NCBI GenBank assembly: GCA_041654095.1
Contig: JBAZED010000024.1
Coordinates: forward strand, 1-7,764
Direction of reading: 5' to 3'
Length of the DNA: 7,764 nucleotides
Origin: UBA1424 sp041654095
Lineage (GTDB): Bacteria > Bacillota_I > Bacilli_A > RFN20 > CAG-826
Part shown: positions 1 through 5,839 of the stretch, one piece after another
Layout of the letters: each line of letters starts with the position of its first letter
How positions within the stretch are numbered: the stretch's first letter is position 1
Notes under the pieces: model-generated
What the model was told of the DNA's origin: nothing
Database searches by the model: none
What the model saw: only the letters and a program-made list of their open reading frames with translations
Made by a program: the position numbers and the translations under genes

Positions 1-832
1 CGACAGCATTCTTAACACGGATAAGGTCGCCATTATGCCAGTACGGCTTGAAGCCCTGCGAGTAAAATGGAATCGAGAGCGCGTCCTCGCCTGACTCCGC
101 AAATGCCATGACGAAAACCTCAGCCTCGTAGTACGCGAGCGCGGTAGTCTCAGTGTCGACCGCGATGAGCTTGCGCTTTTTGACATAATCTCGGCACCTA
201 AGCTCGACATCACGGACTGTAGGGAAAAGCTCGAATCTCTCCTCGGGCGGCGTGTAGCCATTGAGCGCAATGTTGCTCGCTTTCTCGATATCATTGATGA
301 CGGTAGGCTCTTCGGCCCATTCACCACGAATGATAAACGACGGATGAAAGGTAGGAATTGCCCAAAATTGCAAGCCCGCTACATGAACGTCGTAGACGGA
401 ACCTCGGACTTTGTGTATGGAACCCTCAATACCAAGGGCATGAGTGGGATTCGCTCCAAGTGGGACGAGGGTTCTAACTCCCAAACTATAGAGCTTTGAA
501 ATCTCCTCTTCGAAGCCCGCTCGACACTTTTCGAGCGCCTCCTGGCCTTCAGGGCTCGCCAGATCATTCTCCGGCGGGCGGCAGTTGATGAGATTAAGCA
601 GATATACATTATGCCTTCCTATGCCCGCCTTTGCGAGCATGACATCAAGCTCGTGGCCCGCTGCGCCTACGAACGGATGGCCGAGCTTGTCTTCGTCTGC
701 GCCAGGAGCTTCGCCTATGATCGCGAGCTTTGGCCTTTCGCTTGCGGACTCGCCGCGAACCTTGGTGCAATAGCCACCAAGGCCGCAGCTGCCGCATTTA
801 GACTTCGTGCGCGATATGCGTAGAAGTTTCAA
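1..832 (-). CDS. Phage family A DNA polymerase, N-terminal part: UDG-like domain fused to 3'-5' exonuclease (partial)
   Basis: A template-directed DNA polymerase of SPO1 type is inferred; only the first 277 residues lie in the window and the polymerase domain would be off the left edge. Residues 13-170 look like a family 4 uracil-DNA glycosylase: four cysteines spaced as iron-sulfur ligands (C13, C16, C84, C103), motif GEAPG at 40-44 followed by PFVG at 53-56, N80 in the uracil-reading position, CRPP at 84-87 and HPS at 163-165. Residues about 221-277 start a DnaQ-like proofreading domain with the exo I motif D226-T-E228. No ATG precedes C13. The start is TTG at 832, three bases after an in-frame TAA (the stop of the upstream gene), with GGAG six bases ahead, so the gene is probably translationally coupled to its neighbour. 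Whether the glycosylase domain is active cannot be told; the key residues look intact. Confidence is high for the domains and moderate for the exact start. Confidence 0.9.
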   Translation of the reverse strand, partial: MKLLRISRTKSKCGSCGLGGYCTKVRGESASERPKLAIIGEAPGADEDKLGHPFVGAAGHELDVMLAKAGIGRHNVYLLNLINCRPPENDLASPEGQEALEKCRAGFEEEISKLYSLGVRTLVPLGANPTHALGIEGSIHKVRGSVYDVHVAGLQFWAIPTFHPSFIIRGEWAEEPTVINDIEKASNIALNGYTPPEERFELFPTVRDVELRCRDYVKKRKLIAVDTETTALAYYEAEVFVMAFAESGEDALSIPFYSQGFKPYWHNGDLIRVKNAV

Positions 833-835
833 GCT

Positions 836-1408
836 TTACTCCGATAGAACAAAGTTTACTTGCGGATACGAGCGCAGCGGAACGACGACGCCCCAAGTCC
901 TTCGCGCTCCGGTGATGAAGGCGACGACATGGGGATTGTCTTGCGCTTGAATGTAACAGAACGCGCTCTTGTTCACGTCGTAGATTTCCGGCTCGATGTA
1001 GTCGGAACCGGAAGGCATGTAGCGAATCTCGTTGACCTTGAAGTTAGCCCAGAAGGGCTTGTCGAGGAAGACAACGATATGCCTTAGAAGCGAGAACCAG
1101 GCGCTTCTCTTACCATCTTTTACCCAGGCGCCGACGAAGTAGCCCCAATCGTTTAAGGTCGAGATAAGCGACGACATCTCAGCAGTATCGATGGTCTCTG
1201 CCTCGCGGCAGTCGAGCAGGACGCCCTTCTCGATCTCAGAGCTGAGCGTGAGGCTTTCGAAGGCCTCGTGAATCTTACGGGAAAGCTGCGTATCGTCGAA
1301 GGAGAAAAGCTCGGGGTCAGAATCGGCCCCGAGCTTAACGTGGATGGCGAAGAAGCCAGCCAGCGTACCTCCCTCGATCGGCTGATACCGAAGTGAGGAG
1401 ATACGCAT
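836..1408 (-). CDS. Conserved-looking protein of unknown function, 190 aa
   Basis: I do not recognise this family. It is a soluble alpha/beta protein with no signal peptide or membrane segment. Residues about 60-97 form a strand-helix-strand unit: a hydrophobic strand ending in LDCRE, a helix, then a strand ending VKDGK. A later segment, about 126-153, reads KVNEIRYMPSG and then FCYIQAQDN, followed by a hydrophobic strand VVAFITGARR. These recall the half-barrel repeats of radical SAM enzymes such as QueE, but no CX3CX2C motif is present, so that link is weak inference. The ATG at 1408 lies three bases after the stop of the DUF669-like gene and has only a poor Shine-Dalgarno match, suggesting coupling. 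Its stop is three bases before the polymerase start, so it probably belongs to the replication transcript. Confidence 0.8.
   Translation of the reverse strand: MRISSLRYQPIEGGTLAGFFAIHVKLGADSDPELFSFDDTQLSRKIHEAFESLTLSSEIEKGVLLDCREAETIDTAEMSSLISTLNDWGYFVGAWVKDGKRSAWFSLLRHIVVFLDKPFWANFKVNEIRYMPSGSDYIEPEIYDVNKSAFCYIQAQDNPHVVAFITGARRTWGVVVPLRSYPQVNFVLSE
839..842 (-). promoter_or_regulatory. Ribosome binding site that decides the TTG start of the polymerase
   Basis: GGAG on the minus strand lies inside the last codons of the upstream gene, six bases before TTG at 832. With the in-frame stop directly upstream and no ATG nearby, it is the main support for a TTG start. Confidence 0.55.
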
Positions 1409-1411
1409 AGC

Positions 1412-2002
1412 TTACCGCTTCTTCGAGGATCCGGACTTCTTAGGCCCGCCGGAAGCCTTCTTCGTTCCGCTTGACGCTGCCGCCCTGGGCGCGGGACCGG
1501 AAGCTTTGCGCGACACGGGCTGACCGTCGTCTTCGAGCCAGAGATGGTTCTCACCGTCTTCGGTCTTCTGCACGACGGGGTTGTTCTCGTTGCCGTCGCC
1601 GTCCTTGCGCTGCTTCACGTTGAGCTTGACCTTGACCTTCTGGCCCGAGAAGTCCTCGGGATCGTAGCCGTCCTCGTCGAAGTCGACTCCGGCCGCGTCG
1701 CAGAGGTCCTTGAGTTCCGCGACGTTGCGAGCGACCATGGCAGCATCGTAGCTCGGGTGCTCTTCGAGAAGGATGTTGACGCGCCGGGTGTACTTGCGGC
1801 CCGCGGTGGACTTGCCGTCGGGGCCGTCCGGGCCGTCGAGCACGACCATCGAGATCGCGTTGACCTGGCAGGGCGAGTTGTCCGAGACGTAGCTCTTGGC
1901 GCTTACGATTTCGAGAACGTAGTCGCCGGCCGGGAGCGAGAAGTCCGGCATCTGAACGCCGGAAGCGATCCCGGCTTCAGCTCCGGGAACCTTCGTCTTC
2001 AT
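1412..2002 (-). CDS. DUF669-like phage protein, probable single-stranded-DNA-binding partner of Sak4
   Basis: This 196-residue protein resembles the DUF669/phage SSB-like group often encoded beside Sak4 recombinases. Residues about 20-150 carry the expected order: a strand-rich start (AGDYVLEIVSAK), an acidic GPDGPDG turn, a NILLEEHPSYD segment, a helix (NVAELKDLCDAAGV), and a strand pair (GQKVKVKLNVKQ) followed by an Asn/Asp-rich loop. The last 35 residues are a low-complexity basic tail rich in Lys, Ser, Ala and Gly, unlike the acidic tail of classical bacterial SSB but suited to contacting DNA. The gene is clearly GC-richer than those around 4750-5900. It has a good AAAGGAG site seven bases before ATG and sits just after a possible structured leader and terminator. 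Binding to single strands is inferred from family and context. Confidence 0.75.
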   Translation of the reverse strand: MKTKVPGAEAGIASGVQMPDFSLPAGDYVLEIVSAKSYVSDNSPCQVNAISMVVLDGPDGPDGKSTAGRKYTRRVNILLEEHPSYDAAMVARNVAELKDLCDAAGVDFDEDGYDPEDFSGQKVKVKLNVKQRKDGDGNENNPVVQKTEDGENHLWLEDDGQPVSRKASGPAPRAAASSGTKKASGGPKKSGSSKKR

Positions 2003-2196
2003 GGGTAGACTCCTTTGGTTGTTCCAAGCAGCATAAAAATCACGAAAGCAAAAAAGAAGGGGCCGCCTAGCTCGGCCCCGAAGGAGGTACAGTCGAACGT
2101 GGAGGCAACCCTTGCGCCGAAGACCGTGGCTAGGTTCCGGGTCTTCATAAGAAGCATAGCATACGCTATGCGCTTTGACGCAAGGGTAAAAGACAT
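1999..2196 (-). CDS. Possible 65-aa small membrane protein (competes with a structured RNA)
   Basis: An open frame starts at ATG 2196, just after the Sak4-like stop, with AAGG nine bases ahead. It ends in a TGA that overlaps the ATG of the DUF669-like gene as ATGA. The same junction style is used by other genes here, which argues for a real gene. The C-terminal third is hydrophobic (GPFFFAFVIFMLLG) and could span a membrane once. Against it, the hydrophobic run is encoded by the T-rich tail of a terminator-like hairpin, and the first half overlaps several perfect inverted repeats. No family is recognised. I regard gene and non-coding leader as about equally possible. Confidence 0.3.
   Translation of the reverse strand: MSFTLASKRIAYAMLLMKTRNLATVFGARVASTFDCTSFGAELGGPFFFAFVIFMLLGTTKGVYP
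2010..2016 (-). promoter_or_regulatory. Ribosome binding site of the DUF669-like gene
   Basis: AAAGGAG on the minus strand, seven bases from the ATG at 2002. Its AAGGAG core is perfectly complementary to CTCCTT at 2086-2081 upstream in the same transcript, so the leader could hide this site. Confidence 0.7.
2050..2079 (-). terminator. Rho-independent terminator or attenuator ahead of the DUF669-like gene
   Basis: On the minus strand GGGGCCG (2079-2073) pairs perfectly with CGGCCCC (2065-2059) around a seven-base loop, followed by TTCTTTTTT (2058-2050). The stem is all G/C and the T tract is on the minus-strand side only, so it would act on the transcript of the surrounding genes. It lies between two genes of one functional module, so partial termination or regulated attenuation is more likely than an absolute stop. 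Confidence 0.6.
2108..2187 (-). ncRNA. Candidate structured RNA: three-way junction between Sak4-like and DUF669-like genes
   Basis: Read on the minus strand, three perfect stems fit into one 80-base fold. The closing stem is nine base pairs (2179-2187 with 2108-2116). Inside it are hairpin B, seven pairs with a four-base loop (2165-2171 with 2154-2160), and hairpin A, seven pairs with a 14-base loop (2140-2146 with 2119-2125). The terminator-like hairpin 2050-2079 follows about 28 bases downstream. The arrangement suits a cis-acting leader of the DUF669-like gene, a riboswitch-like element or a small RNA ending at the terminator. It is not a tRNA: there is no five-pair anticodon arm with a seven-base loop and no T arm next to the closing stem. 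No known family is recognised. Confidence 0.4.
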
Positions 2197-2197
2197 C

Positions 2198-3019
2198 TTA
2201 CTTCGCCTTCTTGATGTAGTACTTCGCGAACTTCCCGAAGCTCGGGTTCTCGTGGGCCTGCATAGGAATGCCTTTGCGGGAGCCCGCATGTTCAAAGCCC
2301 CGATTAGAGCACGGAGTAAGGAAGTATTTCATCTGCCCTTCTTTGCTCATCTCGTTGTAATGGATATAGATTTCGTCGAAGAAGTGCGGCAGGCGATTGC
2401 CAAGAGCTTGGCCGACCATAGCCGGGGCCTGGTAGCGATGGCCTACGTCGTCCTGCTTGTCCGCCATCTCGGCGGTCATGACGATATTCATAGGAATAGT
2501 CTTTATGATATCGATTATTGCGAAGAATCTCTGCATAACAAGGTTGTAGTCTTGTATCTGCATTGTTTCCATGTGTACGCCATTTTTGTCTGTGTGACTT
2601 TCTTCTATAGTAACTTCATGTGCGAATAGATCGCAGAACGTAGTACCGCTATCGATGATGAAGGTCTGAGGGGTATAGCCGTAGGATTTTATCTCATCCC
2701 ACATATTGCCGCTTTTGTACTTCAGCTCGATAGCGAGCTGGCGCAAATCGCGATAGCTAAATAGCTCGTTTTCGCTCATCTCTTCAGACCACCGGACGAA
2801 GGGAAACACGCACGGATCGACCTTGCAGTTGACCGGAGTGTCGGTCGCGAGTCCGGCGTCGGCGTTCGCTATGACCGGATCGGGAAAGGTCAGGGCGAAA
2901 TGCGTCTTGCCGACTTTGGAGTAGCCGACTGAGAGTACCCTGACGAACGGGCTCGCCTGGTCCGACATCGGAGTCGTGTACTTGCGGACAGGGGCCGAAG
3001 CCTTCTTTGCCGTTGCCAT
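2198..3019 (-). CDS. Sak4-like phage recombinase, RecA-core AAA ATPase
   Basis: A 273-residue P-loop ATPase of the phage Sak4 (AAA_24) type. Family members promote single-strand annealing and recombination, typically with a phage SSB. The Walker A motif is G32-YSKV-GKTH and Walker B is the hydrophobic strand ending TFIID123. A polar strand at about 170-190 (IPMNIVMTAEM) matches the RecA-core sensor region, and residues 196-225 contain the conserved-looking GHRYQAPAMVGQALGNRLPHFFDE stretch, split here as GHRYQAP and GQALGNRLPHFFDE. Length fits the family. GGGGAGG stands seven bases before the ATG at 3019, and TAATG overlaps the DUF6378-like stop by one base. The next supported gene downstream is the DUF669-like partner, which strengthens the call. 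RadA or another RecA-fold ATPase is less likely because of the size and context. Confidence 0.88.
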   Translation of the reverse strand: MATAKKASAPVRKYTTPMSDQASPFVRVLSVGYSKVGKTHFALTFPDPVIANADAGLATDTPVNCKVDPCVFPFVRWSEEMSENELFSYRDLRQLAIELKYKSGNMWDEIKSYGYTPQTFIIDSGTTFCDLFAHEVTIEESHTDKNGVHMETMQIQDYNLVMQRFFAIIDIIKTIPMNIVMTAEMADKQDDVGHRYQAPAMVGQALGNRLPHFFDEIYIHYNEMSKEGQMKYFLTPCSNRGFEHAGSRKGIPMQAHENPSFGKFAKYYIKKAK

Positions 3020-3315
3020 TAGTCATCCTCCCCGAGCACGCGCGCGGCGCACTCGATATAGCCCGCAGCGTCGACGAGGTTGTCGCGCTTGGGATGGTAG
3101 ACTTCTCTCGCGAGCTTTAGGCCTACCATCATGAGAGCGACTTCTTCTGCGGTAATGTCTGAGCTCAGCTTGTAGGCCAGAAGTCCTGACCATATCTTCG
3201 CGGTAGCATCCATGTTTCGCTTCGGATGGTCGTAGGCCTTCTCGCGATCGCCGAATACGAGATCGAAGGCCTCGATGAGAACTGTAGCGTCGGTAGCCTT
3301 GCGCTCTTTGCTCAA
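3019..3315 (-). CDS. DUF6378-like phage protein, 98 aa
   Basis: A small, mostly helical protein resembling the DUF6378 phage family, whose function is unknown. Recognisable blocks are R24-EKAYDHPKRN, a conserved-looking W42, the helix EEVALMMVGLKLARE (57-71), and KRDNLVDAAGYIECAARV (76-93). The order of Asp/Glu/His residues recalls a metal- or nucleotide-binding helical bundle, but that is inference. It starts with TTG at 3315, overlapping the radical SAM stop as TTGA, with GGAGGG five bases upstream; no ATG lies in the N-terminal part before M35. Its stop overlaps the Sak4-like start. Members of this family are often carried among phage DNA-metabolism genes, which fits here. Confidence 0.75.
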   Translation of the reverse strand: MSKERKATDATVLIEAFDLVFGDREKAYDHPKRNMDATAKIWSGLLAYKLSSDITAEEVALMMVGLKLAREVYHPKRDNLVDAAGYIECAARVLGEDD

Positions 3316-4274
3316 AGTATCCCTCCATTGTCGTCGAGGTCCCAGTTAATGCCGGACCAATTCTCATTAAGGCTATAGAACGTCTGGCTGTGATCGCTAT
3401 GAATGAATACCGGCCTATCATCGCCATGGCGGAATCGCATGATGCCCTTCATGCCGGTAAGGACGTAGGCTGCGGAGCAGAGCGCGCACGGATCGTTATT
3501 CGGGTAGCCTGAGACGAGAGCCTTGCGGCGATCCATGATCTCGGGCCAGGTATCGTGCAAGACATTGCCGATGATGTACTTCGACCGATCGTTGACGCGC
3601 TCGCAAAGCAATACATCTCCGTTGAAAAGCACGACCGGATTGCCGTCGACTAGAGACCTGCATACTTGCGGCAAAGCGACCGAAACCGGCGAGTTGTACT
3701 TTGTGCCGTAGTTGAAGAGCCGGGAGCGAAGCACGAAGTCTACTCCGACATCGAAGAGCCAGTGCTTTACGAACTCCTCGAACTCAATCTCGCTTTGGCC
3801 TCCTTCGACCCATCGGACGGCGATCCAAGGCGTCTTGCGCGGACCGCGCTTGTCGAGAGCTTCGTTGACGAAGCTCGAGGCCTGGTCGAGCGGAATCTTG
3901 CCGCGCCGAGTAGAGTACGAGTGATACGATAGGCCGTCCATAGAGACTATGTAGACATAGCACGGCGTGCCTTCTTCGACGAGAAGCGAAATGTATTTCT
4001 TGCCGACGAAGCCTGAAACCGGAATCGAGACGCGAAGCTGAAGCTCTTTCATGCGCTTCATGAAATACTCGAAGTCTTTATGGTTCATCGAGTCGCCATG
4101 GAACTGGGGCAGGATCATAGTGCCTGGCGGAATGCCAACGTTCGCGGCCTCGAAAATCTCGCGCGTCATGTCGCCGTCGAAGGGCCCGTCGACGAAGTTG
4201 CGAAAGCAGCTCTCGCAGTCAGCGAAGCACCGAGCGGACCATTCTTGGACGATGTACAAAGGCTTGAAAGACAT
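3312..4274 (-). CDS. Radical SAM protein with twitch/SPASM-like C-terminal domain, 320 aa
   Basis: An enzyme that would use a [4Fe-4S] cluster and S-adenosylmethionine to start radical chemistry; the substrate is unknown. The cluster motif is C16-X3-C20-X2-C23 at the usual N-terminal place, followed by a barrel core with a GTMILPQFHGDS strand (51-62) where related enzymes carry GEP. The C-terminal part has C205-X13-G219-X4-C224, the SPASM-type CX9-15GX4C pattern, then IGN at 235-237 and C263-X2-C266. Four cysteines would hold one auxiliary cluster, so this is closer to a twitch domain than a full seven-cysteine SPASM. A tail at 290-311 (HSD, Q, FYSL, WSG, W) recurs in the next gene upstream. 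The start at ATG 4274 is chosen over TTG 4292 because AAAGGAG lies eight bases ahead and would be inside the longer version. Peptide maturation, sugar or nucleobase modification are all possible. Confidence 0.85.
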   Translation of the reverse strand: MSFKPLYIVQEWSARCFADCESCFRNFVDGPFDGDMTREIFEAANVGIPPGTMILPQFHGDSMNHKDFEYFMKRMKELQLRVSIPVSGFVGKKYISLLVEEGTPCYVYIVSMDGLSYHSYSTRRGKIPLDQASSFVNEALDKRGPRKTPWIAVRWVEGGQSEIEFEEFVKHWLFDVGVDFVLRSRLFNYGTKYNSPVSVALPQVCRSLVDGNPVVLFNGDVLLCERVNDRSKYIIGNVLHDTWPEIMDRRKALVSGYPNNDPCALCSAAYVLTGMKGIMRFRHGDDRPVFIHSDHSQTFYSLNENWSGINWDLDDNGGIL

Positions 4275-4282
4275 TATAGCTT

Positions 4283-4289
4283 CTCCTTT
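4283..4289 (-). promoter_or_regulatory. Ribosome binding site that sets the radical SAM start
   Basis: AAAGGAG on the minus strand, eight bases before ATG 4274. It overlaps the stop region of the upstream gene and would lie within the coding sequence if the upstream TTG at 4292 were used, so the shorter start is preferred. Confidence 0.65.
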
Positions 4290-4936
4290 CAAAACTCAGC
4301 GAAGCCTGATTCAGCTTCGTTGGCGTCGATGTCGTACTTCGGATTTGAAGTCTTCTGCCACGAAAGGCCTGACCACCTTTTCTCGAGGCTATAGAACTTC
4401 TGCGTATAGTCGGAATGCGTAAATATTTCGGTCTCGGGTCCATCTCGCAGAATCTCTACTCCTTTGAAACCAAAGCTCTCAGGAGCAGTACCGCGATACT
4501 TGTCGAAAGTCCTGACGATGAAGTCGACCTTTCGCGTCAGGAGCCACTCGCGAATAGCCTTCGTGAAAACTTCCGAGTTCTCGATGTAGTCGTATACGCG
4601 AAGGCCAATTTCGGGCTTTAGCGCGGCGTTTCGTGTCGTATTGAATCTCGCTATGAACTCCTTGGCCCAGTCATGATGCTTGTCCAGCGTTACGATGCAC
4701 GAGACGACAGTTACGTTATAGAGCGCGATCATCGGAGCAAGCTTGAAGTTCTTGCCGTTCGTAGATATGGAAACTTTCTTTTCCTTTTGCGCACAGTATA
4801 TAATAAATTGTTCTAGATCAGGAAAATCCAGCGGGTCGCACAAGCTATCGGATACGAATATCGTTCCGCCGGGCTTTACACGGTCGACGCGATCTTCGTA
4901 GTCCGGTCCTAAATCAATCGTCAAGCTTTCGAGCAT
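4289..4936 (-). CDS. Radical-SAM-like protein without the cluster motif, paralogue of the downstream enzyme, 215 aa
   Basis: I do not recognise a named family, but it aligns by eye with the radical SAM protein encoded next. GTIFVSDSLCDPLDFPDL (24-41) matches its GTMILPQFHGDSMNHKDF block, WLLTRKVDFIVRTFDKYRG (131-149) matches WLFDVGVDFVLRSRLFNYG, and the tails agree at 13 of 22 positions (172-193 here, 290-311 there). It lacks the N-terminal segment carrying CX3CX2C and the four C-terminal cysteines, so it should not cleave S-adenosylmethionine itself. A substrate-binding or regulatory partner, or a decayed copy, are the main options. The intact frame, a strong GGAGG site inside the last codons of the sigma gene and an ATG at 4936 argue against decay. 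A C-terminal extension (194-215) is acidic and unshared. Confidence 0.8.
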   Translation of the reverse strand: MLESLTIDLGPDYEDRVDRVKPGGTIFVSDSLCDPLDFPDLEQFIIYCAQKEKKVSISTNGKNFKLAPMIALYNVTVVSCIVTLDKHHDWAKEFIARFNTTRNAALKPEIGLRVYDYIENSEVFTKAIREWLLTRKVDFIVRTFDKYRGTAPESFGFKGVEILRDGPETEIFTHSDYTQKFYSLEKRWSGLSWQKTSNPKYDIDANEAESGFAEF

Positions 4937-4939
4937 TCC

Positions 4940-5500
4940 CTACCTCCAGTTTTCGTACCAAGATTCAAGGTATTCGCGTAGCTTCTTTTTCGCTTCTGTA
5001 CGCTTTACGCTTACCCATGAAGGATCGCGATGATATTTTTTTCCAATCTCTGTCTGCGATATTCCTTTGAAATCGTACATCTCTATTATGTCGCGCTCGG
5101 TAGTAGAAAGTATTCTCAAAGCTTTGCGGACGACTTCAGAAACTTCCGCGATCTCAGCTTCATGTTCAGCTTCATAGCGGCAGTCGTCAGAAAACTGGCG
5201 CTTACTATTCTCGGTAATCTCTTCATAGCTGTCGTACTTGTTCATCGCTTTCGCACGATCTCGAATACCAGATAAAATCTCAAAGTTTATTTTATGTGTC
5301 GCGAGAGTTGAGAACTTCAGTCCTCGGTCTGGGTCGAACTTTTTCGCAGCCTTTATAAGCCCGTGCATTGCCCATGAAAGGAAATCACCAAGCGGAGCAC
5401 GATTAGGATTCGCTTTGTATTGCCTATTCGCGATCGATTGCGCAAGCCTAACATTGCTTTGTGCTCGGTCATATGAAGCTGAATCTAGAACGTCAGACAT
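4940..5500 (-). CDS. Phage-encoded sigma-70-family RNA polymerase sigma factor, 186 aa
   Basis: It would bind host RNA polymerase core and direct it to phage promoters. Region 2 covers about residues 36-80: PLGDFLSWAMHGLIKAAKKFDP and then RGLKFSTLATHKI, the classic sigma 2.1-2.3 helix pattern with the aromatic/basic residues used for core binding and melting. Region 4 covers about 128-178: LSTTERDIIEMYDFKGISQTE and then IGKKY, with a helix-turn-helix at roughly 148-168 and a basic recognition helix (SWVSVKRTEAKKK). Regions 1 and 3 are absent, as in compact phage, FliA-related and ECF-like factors; the region 2 wording is nearer FliA/SigF than typical ECF. AAGGAGA stands nine bases before ATG 5500. 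The gene is AT-richer than the replication genes. A middle/late gene switch is the likely role, but its target promoters are not identifiable here. Confidence 0.88.
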   Translation of the reverse strand: MSDVLDSASYDRAQSNVRLAQSIANRQYKANPNRAPLGDFLSWAMHGLIKAAKKFDPDRGLKFSTLATHKINFEILSGIRDRAKAMNKYDSYEEITENSKRQFSDDCRYEAEHEAEIAEVSEVVRKALRILSTTERDIIEMYDFKGISQTEIGKKYHRDPSWVSVKRTEAKKKLREYLESWYENWR

Positions 5501-5515
5501 AAAAAGATTTCTCCT

Positions 5516-5839
5516 TTAAGGCAACGTCGTCCAAAGGTCAGGAGGACTAAATCCGAATACAGCATCGTTAGTATTATGGTCTATGTAGAGCCCATCGCGC
5601 AATACAAAAGTTTTTGCATCGAAATGCTTTAAGTCGCCTGTATACCACAGGCCGAGAAGAGAAGTATCGGAGATCGGAGGATCTACTAATGTTGAATACC
5701 ATACGCGAGTAGCATAGTACTCGAAATGCGGAAACTTCGGCTTATACGAAAAGTATCCAAGCCAGAACGGGATCGTGAAAAGTATCGATATGACGAGAGT
5801 TATAAATAGCACTATCTGAAATCTCGTCGGTCTTTGCAT
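5516..5839 (-). CDS. Small membrane-anchored protein of unknown function, 107 aa
   Basis: The first residues are basic (MQRPTRF), followed by one strong hydrophobic segment at about 8-30, so the protein is probably held in the cytoplasmic membrane by an N-terminal anchor or uncleaved signal. The remaining 75 residues are soluble and rich in aromatic residues (several Tyr, Trp, Phe) with no cysteines. No family is recognised; holin, spanin or secreted-effector roles cannot be argued from the sequence. ATG 5839 overlaps the stop of the URO-D-like gene by one base (TAATG) with only a weak purine-rich site upstream, so its translation is probably coupled. The downstream sigma gene starts 15 bases after its stop. 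Confidence 0.72.
   Translation of the reverse strand: MQRPTRFQIVLFITLVISILFTIPFWLGYFSYKPKFPHFEYYATRVWYSTLVDPPISDTSLLGLWYTGDLKHFDAKTFVLRDGLYIDHNTNDAVFGFSPPDLWTTLP

Noticed and set aside
379..609. 76-codon minus-strand open frame overlapping the polymerase
   Set aside because: The continuous polymerase frame with UDG motifs runs through the same bases in another frame, so this is a shadow.
1544..2008. 154-codon plus-strand open frame rich in Val, Leu and Asp
   Set aside because: It is the complement of the GC-rich DUF669-like gene; its composition is what the reverse reading of that gene would give.
2108..2187. tRNA or tRNA-like gene
   Set aside because: The closing stem and two hairpins suggested it, but neither strand gives a proper anticodon arm with a seven-base loop, and no T arm sits next to the closing stem.
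2015..2629. 204-codon open frame on the plus strand, with a perfect consensus ribosome binding site (AAGGAGGT, 2081-2088) before an internal GTG
   Set aside because: It is antisense to the well-supported Sak4-like gene, has no recognisable protein features, and would be the only plus-strand gene in the window. The AAGGAGGT is better read as the complement of the leader's anti-SD element.
3019..3427. 134-codon alternative frame over the DUF6378-like gene and the radical SAM C-terminus
   Set aside because: It is arginine-rich with no family features and covers two genes with clear motifs and matching start/stop junctions.
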